Below are positions 55,886 through 64,000 of a DNA stretch of 64,000 nucleotides, in pieces. The notes below the pieces were generated by a model, which made no database searches, was not told the origin of the DNA, and saw nothing but the letters and a program-made list of their open reading frames with translations. Source of the stretch: an uncultured Clostridia bacterium (GTDB lineage Bacteria > Bacillota > Clostridia > TANB77 > CAG-508); the NCBI GenBank assembly GCA_944386645.1, contig CALXBW010000003.1:31995-95994 (forward strand). The letters run 5' to 3'. The translations under genes were made by a program, and so were the position numbers. Position 1 is the stretch's first letter, and every line of letters starts with the position of its first letter.

Positions 55886-55929
55886 AAAACTATCCTTCTA
55901 TTTATTTTTGTTGGATAGTTTTTTATTTT
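55886..55929. terminator. Rho-independent terminator at the yabG breakpoint
   Basis: AAAAAACTATCC and GGATAGTTTTTT pair around an AT loop with A and T runs; it follows the DUF4143 ATPase gene at 55969. Confidence 0.8.
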
Positions 55930-55968
55930 TTACTTTTCCTATACAATAAGGTTAAGTTCCTTTTCTTA

Positions 55969-57180
55969 TTATAATTCAATTCTACCTAATAGAAAATCTA
56001 TTGCACTTATTTGTTTTATTCCATTATAATTGTTTGTATCATAATCTAATGTAATTATATATTTTTTATAATGATTAGATATTGATTCTAATGATTTTAA
56101 TTCTCTTTGCAAAGTTTGTTCATCTCTAACAGATAATGCTACTTGTATATATATATATTCATCTTCTGTTTCGACTACAAAATCTACTTCTGTTGAATCA
56201 TTTTTTCCAATATATATTCTATAACCTTTTCTTTTTAATTCTAAAAATATTATGTTCTCCAAAATATGTCCTAAGTCTTTATTATTATTTTTTCCAAGTA
56301 AATATGTTCTTAGTCCTAAATCTGATAAATAATATTTTTCTTGTGTTTTCAAAAGTTGTTTTCCTTTTATATCAAATCTATTTACTTTATACAATACATA
56401 ACTTTCTAACAAACTATTTATATATTCTTCAACAGTATGTACAGAATTTTTTCTACCATTTGATGCTAAAGTATCACTTATCTTTTTAGTTGATACACTA
56501 GACCCAATACTATCAAATAAAAATCTACAAATACTTTCAAGCATCATAACATCATTTACTTTTTTTCTATTTATTACATCTTTTACTATTACTGTGTTAT
56601 AAATACTATCTAAATATTCTATCTTTTCATTAGAATTTTCTAAATTAATAAGATATGGAAAACCTCCATATATACTGTATTCATTATATTTTCTTAATTC
56701 ATCTGTTTCACCATAATAACTTAAATATTCCTTAAATGATAATGGTAATACATGTATTTGTATATATCTCCCTGTTAAATATGTCGCCAGTTCTCCTGAT
56801 AACATATATGAATTTGAACCAGTTATATATATATCTAGGTATTCTCTTAATAATAGACTATCTATACATTTTTGAAATTCATTTACATTTTGTATTTCGT
56901 CTAAAAAAACATAATTCATACATTTTTTATCTGCTTTTTCTATAATATAATCATGTAACCTTTGAAAATCTAGTAATTCTCTATTACTATTATCCTCAAA
57001 ATTTATTGATATAATATTTTTTTCAAGTATCCCTCTATCAATTAAATCTTTCTTAAATTCGTTTAAAATAGTTGATTTTCCTGAACGTCTTATTCCTGTA
57101 ATAACTTTTATAATTTGTTTACCTTTATATGAATTAAGTTTATCCATATATTCTTTACGATATATAATTTTTTCTTTCAT
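55969..57180 (-). CDS. AAA_14 / DUF4143-type ATPase (second copy)
   Basis: A 403-aa paralogue of the protein at 35220-36464: Walker A GIRRSGKSTILNEF near 22, Walker B YVFLDEIQNVNEF near 86, ITGSNSYMLSGE near 115, C-terminal STEVDFVVETEDEYIYIQVA. The start at 57180 follows AGGTGG by five bases. It sits between the truncated yabG and the serine recombinase, as if carried by the same insertion. Its function is unknown; the family is often in mobile or accessory regions. Confidence 0.85.
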   Translation of the reverse strand: MKEKIIYRKEYMDKLNSYKGKQIIKVITGIRRSGKSTILNEFKKDLIDRGILEKNIISINFEDNSNRELLDFQRLHDYIIEKADKKCMNYVFLDEIQNVNEFQKCIDSLLLREYLDIYITGSNSYMLSGELATYLTGRYIQIHVLPLSFKEYLSYYGETDELRKYNEYSIYGGFPYLINLENSNEKIEYLDSIYNTVIVKDVINRKKVNDVMMLESICRFLFDSIGSSVSTKKISDTLASNGRKNSVHTVEEYINSLLESYVLYKVNRFDIKGKQLLKTQEKYYLSDLGLRTYLLGKNNNKDLGHILENIIFLELKRKGYRIYIGKNDSTEVDFVVETEDEYIYIQVALSVRDEQTLQRELKSLESISNHYKKYIITLDYDTNNYNGIKQISAIDFLLGRIEL

Positions 57181-57306
57181 ATTTACCACCTAAATATACC
57201 ATAACTCTTTTTGAATTTTTTGTCAAGTTTTTGCTTATATGTACAAAAACTTCTTTTGTTTTTTAAGTATTTGCTTATTTTATTATTTTATACTTTTATT
57301 GGATAA

Positions 57307-58873
57307 TTATTTAACATATTTATAATTAATTTTTATATTATCTTTATCCATTATTTCTATCCTATCAATTAAATTCAAAATTATATTTCTATCTATGTTT
57401 TCAAAGCTCACAAATTTTTTTATATATTTTATTAATTCTTTTTCTTTTTTATTTTCATAATCCTGTAGTTCTAAATTTAATTTCTCTATTTTTTGTATTA
57501 ACTCTTCTTGCTCTTTTTTATAATTTTCTGAATATGTAACAAATTTCTTTATATCTATTATTCCATTTACTCTATCTTCATAAGCTGTTTTTAGTATTTT
57601 TTTAATTTCATTAATCCTTCTTTTATTGTCTGTAATTCTTTTTTCTATCTTCTTTTTTTCTATATTTATACTGCTTTTATCAATTGAGTTTATCAACTTT
57701 TCCTTGTCTATTTTTTCAGTCAAATTTTTTCTTAAATCTTCTACTACAAATTTATTTAAAACACTTTCTCTTATTGCCCTTCTTGTACAATAATCTTTTC
57801 CATATCTATTATACATACTGCAAATTGCAACCATATCGTCTTTTAATCCATTTTGTTTCTGAAATGTATATTTATTATGACATATTGGACAATATAACAA
57901 ACCTGCTAATAAATGTTCTGTATTTTCTTTCCTATGGATGCTATATGCTTTTCTTTTTAAAATATCTTGTGCTAGTTCAAATGTTTTTTTATCAATTATT
58001 CCCTCATGAGCATCTTCTTTAATTAAATATTCTGATTTCGGAAGTAGCCTATATTTCTTAACTTTGTAACTTACCATTTCACCTTTATGTTGTATTAAAT
58101 CTCCTGTATATACTTTATTTGTTAATATGGATTTTATTGTATTGTGTCCCCACAAATTTGCTATTGCTTTACAATGATACTTTGAATTTCTTTGTTTATA
58201 TATAGATGGGCAGTCTATTTTTCTTTCATTTAATCTATGTGCTATATATGCAAGTCCATTCCCATTTATATATTCATTGAAAATATACTTCACTACCTCT
58301 GCTGCTTCTTCATCTACAATTAGTTTAGTAATATCATTTGTATGCTTTTTATATCCATATGGTGCAAATGATCCTATAAATTCTCCTTTTTCTGCTTTTG
58401 TTCTTTTTACAGTTCTTACTTTTTTAGAAATATCTTTTGCATACATATCATTTACTACTGCTAAAAATGGTCCAATATCGTTATTATTTGTTTTTGAAAA
58501 TGTATCTACTCCATCATTTACTGCAATATACCTAATATTTCTTGCCGGAAAATAGTTTTCTGTATAATATCCTACCTGTATATAATCTCTTCCTAAACGT
58601 GATAAATCTTTTGTTATTACTAAATCTATTTTTCCTGTATTTACATCATTTATTAATCTTAACCAATCTGGTCTATTAAAATTTGTACCTGTATATCCAT
58701 CATCTATATATATATCTACTAAAAACCAGTTAGAATGCTTTGAAATATATTCGCTCAAGAAAATTTTTTGATTTTTTATACTTTCTGATTCAGTTTTTGA
58801 GTCATCATCTCTTGACAATCTTAGGTACATCCCGCACTTTGTAAGTTTTACTTTCGATTATTCTTGTTTCCAT
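57307..58873 (-). CDS. Large serine recombinase, needs +1 shift at CGG codon 14
   Basis: Zero frame from the ATG at 58873 gives METRIIESKTYKV, then CGG (58834-58832) and a stop 9 codons later. Skipping the C gives GGG ATG and continues as MYLRLSRDDDSKTES, the usual opening of these enzymes (KTYxVxxYLRLSRDD). The joined protein is 521 aa: resolvase domain with the nucleophile Ser in LRLSRDD, SRLGRDYIQVG near 77-87, a recombinase domain, a zinc ribbon CPICHNKYTF plus CSMYNRYGKDYC, and a long coiled coil near the end. It integrates or excises DNA at att sites. A further in-frame ATG lies 24 bp upstream. Confidence 0.88.
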
Positions 58874-58934
58874 ATTGCTTAATCTTCTCCTTCCCATAGT
58901 ACATCATTATTACTATATCTATACAAGAAACAAG

Positions 58935-59075
58935 TTATTTAGGATTTTGTGTTTTGAATTCTAACTCTTCTTCATCTTTATTGTAATTCTTTTCTTGTAA
59001 ATATATTTGAAGTAATATTTCCATTAGTTCTTGCAATGTTTTTCCTTCGTTTGAATAGTTTCTTACTACATTCAT
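58935..59075 (-). CDS. Small 46-aa protein upstream of the recombinase
   Basis: ATG preceded by AAAGAGGTGGGC. The peptide MNVVRNYSNEGKTLQELMEI then LLQIYLQEKNYNK and an acidic DEEEL tail is helical and amphipathic. Short helical proteins of this kind are common just upstream of large serine recombinases in conjugative and related elements, but their role is not established. The 285 bp further up (59076-59360) show no gene. Confidence 0.7.
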   Translation of the reverse strand: MNVVRNYSNEGKTLQELMEILLQIYLQEKNYNKDEEELEFKTQNPK

Positions 59076-59360
59076 GCCCACCTCTTTCTTTTTTAATGTA
59101 TATGTCAAAACATATAATTTATTACTTCAAAAAATAGATATAAATCACTTCTATCTCTGTTTTACAACCAATCAAAAAGAGTCTAGCACTTTTTTGGCTA
59201 AACTCCTTATTTCTTATTTTATTAGTTAATTTTTGTATCACACTTTTCTCACATAAATGTCTAATACACTATTTTTTAATACTGTATTAATAGACTTTTT
59301 GCTAACAAATTTTTTATATAAGAAATCTGTAGAAAACTTATTTATATTTTGTCAATATTT

Positions 59361-60914
59361 TTATCTCTCTTCTTCATCCTCTTTACTTAAATATAAATTT
59401 CTTGTAACCTTACTTTTATTTCTAGCATTTATCTCTTTAACTTTTTCTCTTGCCTGTTCCAAAATTTTAGAATCATATGGCCAAATATCTGTACCTTTTG
59501 AAAATAAACAATTAACAAATGACATATCTGGATTTTTTTCTTCCCATTGTTTTCTATATACAGCTGTTACAGGAGATAAAGTTAAAAATATAGCTTGATC
59601 TAAATATCCATTATCTATCATTTTTTCAATTGCATAAACTGTAGTCATTACTTCCTTTGGAGTTTCTGCTGGTTTTCCAAATGTCTCTGGAAAACCACCT
59701 ATAAAGAAAGCTTCCTTATTTGTATAAGGCAATAATTTTTTAGCTTGTTTTAATGTTTTATTTATCATTTCTAAGTTATGTGGTTTTTGAATCATTTTTA
59801 GCACTCTGTCATTAGCATTCTCACAAGGAAATGCTAAATGTGCCACATTACCATATTCATGAAATTTTTTTAACAATTCAAAATCATTTCTCATCATAGA
59901 TTCAAATGTTAATCCATTTGAAAAACCTATAGGATATCCTTTCTTTCCTATATAATCTAATATTTCAAAACAAATCTTTCTAGATTCTCTATTTCCTCCA
60001 GCAAAATTATTATCCATAAAATCTATATAATCTATTCCATATAATTCTTCATATTTTTCTATCATTTTTTTCACATTATCAAAAGAATATCTTTGTAATT
60101 TTTTATCAGCATCACAAAAAGTACAACTGTTTCCACAACCATATGAAGTAAATAATGGAAAATACGAAATTCTATCCTTACTTTTTGCTAAAACCCTTAT
60201 ATCACCAGCATGTGTATTTCCTAAAAAAGAATAAACATCTAATGGTTTATCTCTTCCAGATACATTTATTTTTTCTACTAGTGCATAATCAGGTAAAGCA
60301 TAATCATTTATATTGTATTCTTTTTCTCCTGAAACATTATATCCATCATCCGTTCTATATGCAATACCTTTAGGAATTTCTTCACTTTCTCCCATTAAAT
60401 ATCTCAATATGTCCCCTACATATACCTGTCCTAATCCTAGTGAAATACAATCAATATTGTCAATTCTATCTCTTTCTATCGCATCTTTTCTTAAAATATT
60501 TTCATAGTTTTTATCTATTTCATATCCACCTAAATAAATATTTTTTTCAGGGCATCTTTCTTTTATCAAGTTAATTAAATGCTTTGTATCCTCTCTATCA
60601 ACTACTGTACAACACGAAATACCTATTACATCAGGATTAAATTCTTCTATTCTTGATATTATTTCTTCATCATCTAGCCCTGTTACCCAAAAATCCTTTC
60701 CATCAAATTGTTTTACTTTTGAATTTCTTTCAAAATATTCGTCAACATTATATTCATCAACCTCACAAATTGAAGTATCTAAAAGTTTCACTTCATATCC
60801 CTCTTTTTCAGCCTGACTTAATACAGTAATTGCTCCCAATGGCATATGTATTCTTGGAATCGTATTCACAGGGGATATTGATCTTGGAACTACTATCATA
60901 AATTTACCTTTCAT
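59361..60914 (-). CDS. B12-binding-domain radical SAM protein
   Basis: A 517-aa protein with an N-terminal cobalamin-binding-like domain (about 1-150: PLGAITVLSQAEKEGYEVKLLDTS, NPDVIGISCCTVVD, YLGGYE) and a radical SAM core with SYGCGNSCTFCDA (CxxxCxxC, near 256-264), IDFMDNNFAGGN and a C-terminal extension. The cobalamin His of the classic DxHxxG motif is not evident, so B12 use is unsure. It overlaps the upstream SPASM gene by 4 bp (ATGA). Last gene of the operon; substrate unknown. Confidence 0.85.
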   Translation of the reverse strand: MKGKFMIVVPRSISPVNTIPRIHMPLGAITVLSQAEKEGYEVKLLDTSICEVDEYNVDEYFERNSKVKQFDGKDFWVTGLDDEEIISRIEEFNPDVIGISCCTVVDREDTKHLINLIKERCPEKNIYLGGYEIDKNYENILRKDAIERDRIDNIDCISLGLGQVYVGDILRYLMGESEEIPKGIAYRTDDGYNVSGEKEYNINDYALPDYALVEKINVSGRDKPLDVYSFLGNTHAGDIRVLAKSKDRISYFPLFTSYGCGNSCTFCDADKKLQRYSFDNVKKMIEKYEELYGIDYIDFMDNNFAGGNRESRKICFEILDYIGKKGYPIGFSNGLTFESMMRNDFELLKKFHEYGNVAHLAFPCENANDRVLKMIQKPHNLEMINKTLKQAKKLLPYTNKEAFFIGGFPETFGKPAETPKEVMTTVYAIEKMIDNGYLDQAIFLTLSPVTAVYRKQWEEKNPDMSFVNCLFSKGTDIWPYDSKILEQAREKVKEINARNKSKVTRNLYLSKEDEEER

Positions 60915-62146
60915 TTATCATCATCCTTTCTTCTTACTATACAATTTGGATCAACACAATTTGCATTTCCTTTAAAGAATAATCTTGTTGCAGTACATTC
61001 ATTTTTACATATTCTTTTACAACTTTCGCATACACCAGCGATTGGTATTTTTCTAACTCTTCTAAAATTTTCTCCTTTTTCTTCTCTCCAATATTTTTCT
61101 ATATCTCCAAATCTATATTTTTCTTTTTCCTTATAATCATTTCCTAGAAATACACAAGGTGATATTTCTAATTTTGAATTGATATGCATAGATCTATTAG
61201 CTGCTCCACATATTTTGTTCCTATAAATAAAAGATCTTAAACTATCTGGTTGTTCTATCATCATTCCTTCATCTAATAATACTTTATTCCTATATTCTTT
61301 TGAATTTAGAAGCTGAATAACTTTAAAATATTGCTCATAATCTTGATAATTTATTAATAACTTATTTTCTATTGAACTCCCAGATGGTCTACAATATGAA
61401 AATTTGACTTTAGTATTATATGTGTCTGAAAAAGCCATAATTTCTTTTATTACATCTTCATTTAAAATTGCTCTTGTTAGAGTTACTCTTAATTTAACAT
61501 CTACACCTTCATTTTGGAGTATTTCAAGTGCTCTTATTGCTCTTTTAAAATGCCCTTTACCTCTAATACTATCATTTATCTCTTCGTTTCCCTCTATACT
61601 AACTGTAGTTTTTACATTGTGTCCTTTCAATTTTTTTGCCATCTTTTCATTCATACTATAACCATTCGTACTCATAGATATATAACACCCAGCCTCTGTA
61701 AAAGCATCTAATATTTCATAAAAGTTAGGATGTAATGTTGGCTCTCCCCCTCCAAGTTTTACTTGCATTATTACAAGTTTTTTACATTCTTTTGCTATAT
61801 CTTTTATATCTTCTATTGATATTTCATTATCATTATTCAAATATTTTGTCAGACAATGTTTGCAATTTAATTGGCATTTATCTGTTATATCAACATATAA
61901 TTTAAATGGTGCTGAATACCCTCCTTTTACTGGAATTGTATTAACAATTTTATACTTTACCGAATCATCCCTTAGACATTGTCTTATTCCAGCATTTATC
62001 TCACCATAATCCTTAACCGTATCCATTTCTCTTGCTAATACTTTAACTTTAATACTTCCTGTTTTTTGATCAAATAATACTAATTTATTTACTTTATTAT
62101 CGTTAGTTCCATCATAATTATCATTTTCTAACTTTACTATTATCAT
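60911..62146 (-). CDS. Radical SAM / SPASM-domain protein
   Basis: A 411-aa enzyme: an unknown N-terminal domain (about 1-75), the radical SAM motif ITDKCQLNCKHCLTKY near 90, GGGEPTLHPNF near 130, and a C-terminal SPASM region rich in Cys (KICGAANRSM, SPCVF, CESCKRICKNECTA, CVDPNC) for auxiliary Fe-S clusters. SPASM enzymes mostly modify peptides or proteins. The start at 62146 has GAGG eight bases upstream. It follows the PanD-like gene by 22 bp and precedes the B12-type radical SAM gene. Confidence 0.88.
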   Translation of the reverse strand: MIIVKLENDNYDGTNDNKVNKLVLFDQKTGSIKVKVLAREMDTVKDYGEINAGIRQCLRDDSVKYKIVNTIPVKGGYSAPFKLYVDITDKCQLNCKHCLTKYLNNDNEISIEDIKDIAKECKKLVIMQVKLGGGEPTLHPNFYEILDAFTEAGCYISMSTNGYSMNEKMAKKLKGHNVKTTVSIEGNEEINDSIRGKGHFKRAIRALEILQNEGVDVKLRVTLTRAILNEDVIKEIMAFSDTYNTKVKFSYCRPSGSSIENKLLINYQDYEQYFKVIQLLNSKEYRNKVLLDEGMMIEQPDSLRSFIYRNKICGAANRSMHINSKLEISPCVFLGNDYKEKEKYRFGDIEKYWREEKGENFRRVRKIPIAGVCESCKRICKNECTATRLFFKGNANCVDPNCIVRRKDDDK

Positions 62147-62168
62147 TTCTACATCCTCTTCCACATAC

Positions 62169-62993
62169 TTATGTTATATATTTTTTCATATATTCTGTTG
62201 CATCATAACTACTTAATTCTACTTCATTCTTTGACATCACATAACTTGCCACACTAACATGTTCTCCTATTTGAGCAAAACTTGCCATTGCTCCTGTTGT
62301 CATAACTATACCTTCAGGCATAGGTACAACATATGTATCTGCTACTCCTCCTTTTGTAGAGTTATAAACTGAAACAGATTTATATTGTGTCATATCAACT
62401 TTTTCCATGACAAATTTAGGCAATTCTGCGCTTCCTTGTAGACAATCCGGGTGAGTTTTTGTTACTTGTAAATTTGTTATAATAGATTTTAAAAATACTT
62501 TATATATATCATTTCTTATTCTCTTTGCTTCATTAAAAATCTCTTCTGTTTCTTTTACATTTTTTATTTTATTTCCTAAATATTGTATATCAAGACAAGA
62601 CTCGGAATTATCTTTGTTTGTAGCAGGATCAAATCCTAAATCAAAAATAGGAATTTTGTCTTCTTTATATTTAGAAAATTGTTCATCATCTAAATACATT
62701 TCTGTAATTAAGCATGTTAAATCTCCTACATCTAAAAATTTTGCAACACTTCCTCTTATTTCAACATCACAGTTTTCTTTGCCTTCAATAATAAAAGTTC
62801 TTATTCTATTTTTCCAACTTCCTGCTCCAATTTTTGTTATAATTATTTCCTCCCCATTATATATGTCTACTTTTTCCATTATGTTTTTTGGAATAACAAT
62901 TCCTTCATTAATTTCATTTTCTCCAGCAAATTCTGTTTTTTTAGTGATAATTAAATTATGTATGGCACTGCATTTATATCTATAATAATTCAT
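62169..62993 (-). CDS. Tandem PanD-like (aspartate decarboxylase-fold) protein
   Basis: A 274-aa protein made of two PanD-like domains. The second (about 165-255) follows E. coli PanD closely in pattern: a Lys at the start (LKS), VT, a Gly-Ser pair (G187-S188 in DCLQGSAELP) at the self-cleavage position, VYNSTKGGVADTYVVP matching NVTNGxxxxTY, and TTGAMASFAQIGEHVSVASYV. The first (about 5-100) has the same plan but Gly-Ile (G31-I32) in place of Gly-Ser, so it should not cleave. PanD makes a pyruvoyl cofactor from that Ser; the usual Arg54 is not evident in the second domain. So this may be a pyruvoyl enzyme with a different substrate, or a scaffold. Confidence 0.75.
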   Translation of the reverse strand: MNYYRYKCSAIHNLIITKKTEFAGENEINEGIVIPKNIMEKVDIYNGEEIIITKIGAGSWKNRIRTFIIEGKENCDVEIRGSVAKFLDVGDLTCLITEMYLDDEQFSKYKEDKIPIFDLGFDPATNKDNSESCLDIQYLGNKIKNVKETEEIFNEAKRIRNDIYKVFLKSIITNLQVTKTHPDCLQGSAELPKFVMEKVDMTQYKSVSVYNSTKGGVADTYVVPMPEGIVMTTGAMASFAQIGEHVSVASYVMSKNEVELSSYDATEYMKKYIT

Positions 62994-62994
62994 G

Positions 62995-63528
62995 TTATCT
63001 TTCCTCCTTTTCTATTTGTTTATTTCTTTTTTCTATAATCTTTTTATATAAACTTTTAAAGTATCTTAAAGTTTGTATAATTTCACCATCATCAAGCATT
63101 TTTTCGAACTGTTCATTATTTACCCATTTAACTGCTGCAACTTCTGAATTACCGATATCAATTCCATCTATATCGATATTCTTCTCAAATAAGCATACAT
63201 CATAAAAATCATGATACTGATCTCTTCTTTCTCCACCTATAACTCTTCCATCATTTTCGTTCATTTCTATTCCCAACTCCTCTTTAAGCTCTCTTATTGC
63301 ACCTTGTATACTTGTTTCTCCAGCTAATATAGAACCTGAAGTTGGCTCCCATTGTCCTGAGAAAGTATCATCTGGTCTTCTTTGTGTTAAAAGTACTTCA
63401 TTTTTATCATTTAGTATCCATGCATGTATAGCAATATGATATTCTCCTTCTTTAAAAGGGGTTCCTTTCTCGTGTAATTTTCCTGTCTTTCTCTTTTGAG
63501 AATCATAGACATCCCACACTTCATTCAT
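62995..63528 (-). CDS. NUDIX hydrolase
   Basis: A 177-aa NUDIX protein; the box GSILAGETSIQGAIRELKEELGIE (G x5 E x7 REL xE EL GI) is complete near residues 61-84. The N terminus EVWDVYDSQKRKTGKLHEKG and HIAIHAWILND resemble the YfcD/IDI-like NUDIX group. These hydrolyse nucleoside diphosphate-linked or isoprenoid diphosphate compounds. First gene of the four-gene operon; it ends one base before the PanD-like ATG, so translation is coupled. Confidence 0.88.
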   Translation of the reverse strand: MNEVWDVYDSQKRKTGKLHEKGTPFKEGEYHIAIHAWILNDKNEVLLTQRRPDDTFSGQWEPTSGSILAGETSIQGAIRELKEELGIEMNENDGRVIGGERRDQYHDFYDVCLFEKNIDIDGIDIGNSEVAAVKWVNNEQFEKMLDDGEIIQTLRYFKSLYKKIIEKRNKQIEKEER

Positions 63529-63740
63529 TCTATCACTCCTTTCAATTCTATGCAGTTATTTTACCTTTTTTTTCCTTTGTCGTCAATAATTTCACATAAT
63601 GTTGCAAAAAAATTCTGATTCATTTATGATAATGTCTTAATAAATCATTTGAGAAAATGTCTCAACCAAAAAATATTTATAGATACTTTCAATAAAAAAT
63701 TATATAATACAAAAGTTATTACATTTTATTGGAGGTACAA

Positions 63741-63818
63741 ATGAGAAAAGTTGAGTTAACAGTGAAAGAAAATTTAAAATTATTTGGATATAAACTCATC
63801 CAATCAAAATTACTATAA
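63741..63818 (+). pseudogene. Possible transposase N-terminal remnant
   Basis: GGAGGTACAA precedes ATG and a 25-codon frame starting MRKVELTVKENLKLFGYK before a stop. The opening resembles the first residues of some transposases (KVEL-type), after which homology is not visible. A small real peptide is the alternative. The rest of 63529-63892 is AT-rich with no gene seen. Confidence 0.3.
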
Positions 63819-63892
63819 TCTCTATCACTTTTATAATTATATTTTTTATTTATATTATTTGATGGTAAAAATTCCACAACTTTATTTGCACT

Positions 63893-64000
63893 TTATTCAT
63901 TACCTATCTGTAATTTTTCCATATCTTTAGAATATATATCTACAACATATATTTTATATGCTTTACCTTTTCCTTGATTTTCTTGTTTTATTAATTTTGC
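63893..64000 (-). CDS. Unknown protein, C-terminal fragment running off the window
   Basis: An open frame without stop from the window edge to TAA (63895-63893), 35 codons, reading QGKGKAYKIYVVDIYSKDME and ending KLQIGNE. The composition is protein-like. Too little is visible to name it. Confidence 0.4.
   Translation of the reverse strand, partial: AKLIKQENQGKGKAYKIYVVDIYSKDMEKLQIGNE

Noticed and set aside
62614..62985. A 123-codon plus-strand frame opposite the PanD-like gene
   Set aside because: Shadow of the minus-strand gene, which has coupled neighbours and family pattern.

Overview
The window looks like chromosome from an AT-rich, endospore-forming member of the Clostridia (Firmicutes). 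The evidence is gene content: SleB, SpoVB, YtaF, YunB, a SipL-like SPOCS-LysM protein, Veg and a YabG remnant; a PrkC/Stp pair next to rlmN; RNase J; pyruvate phosphate dikinase; and a clostridial type II fatty-acid operon. Most genes lie on the minus strand. No species is assigned.

Layout. 1-1865: start of PrkC, then Stp and RlmN. 2146-7981: a GH13 glucosidase with codon use unlike its neighbours, a ROK sugar kinase and PpdK. 8133-15894: a YlmH-like S4 protein, an unknown protein, an acyl-CoA synthetase, a polysaccharide deacetylase and a Ca-type P-ATPase. 16448-20038: tmRNA, tRNA-Trp, a HAD protein, a P-loop kinase and NrnA. 20184-24263: SleB, SpoVB and small unknown proteins. 24295-32893: fabH-fabD-fabG-fabF-accB-fabZ-accC-accD-accA-fabI. 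33179-36464: a pilin/FGE-like surface protein inside a repeat-rich locus and a DUF4143-type ATPase. 36885-48312: HdeD-like, TraX-like, a second Ca-ATPase, YtaF, MurC, tRNA-Gly, an HD protein, an LCP protein and RNase J. 48739-51890: rplT-rpmI-infC and rpsI-rplM. 52081-55864: TetR, YunB, SipL-like, Veg and truncated yabG. 55969-59075: a second DUF4143 ATPase, a large serine recombinase and a 46-aa ORF, lying where the front of yabG should be. 59361-63528: a four-gene operon of a NUDIX protein, a tandem PanD-like protein and two radical SAM enzymes.

Main discovery. Five genes (unknown protein 9035-9869, Ca-ATPase 13182-15894, fabD 31004-31943, pilin/FGE protein 33179-34460, serine recombinase 57307-58873) each need one +1 frame change to give a full-length product. 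In all five the change falls exactly on an in-frame CGG codon: skipping its C makes the next codon GGN (Gly) and restores the family sequence. CGG is otherwise very rare here, and fabD sits in an intact, normally essential operon. This suggests +1 recoding, or four-base decoding, at CGG. A systematic sequence error is the main alternative.

Other notable items are a family of structured palindromic repeats (type A, with a second hairpin type B nested inside) whose outer stems differ between loci but stay complementary; a small REP-like repeat (type C); a long inverted duplication of a promoter region; twin palindromic operators before an ATPase gene; a probable AUA start for infC behind a structured leader; and the PanD/radical SAM operon, which looks like an undescribed pathway. 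All calls come from reading the sequence by eye; no database search was run.
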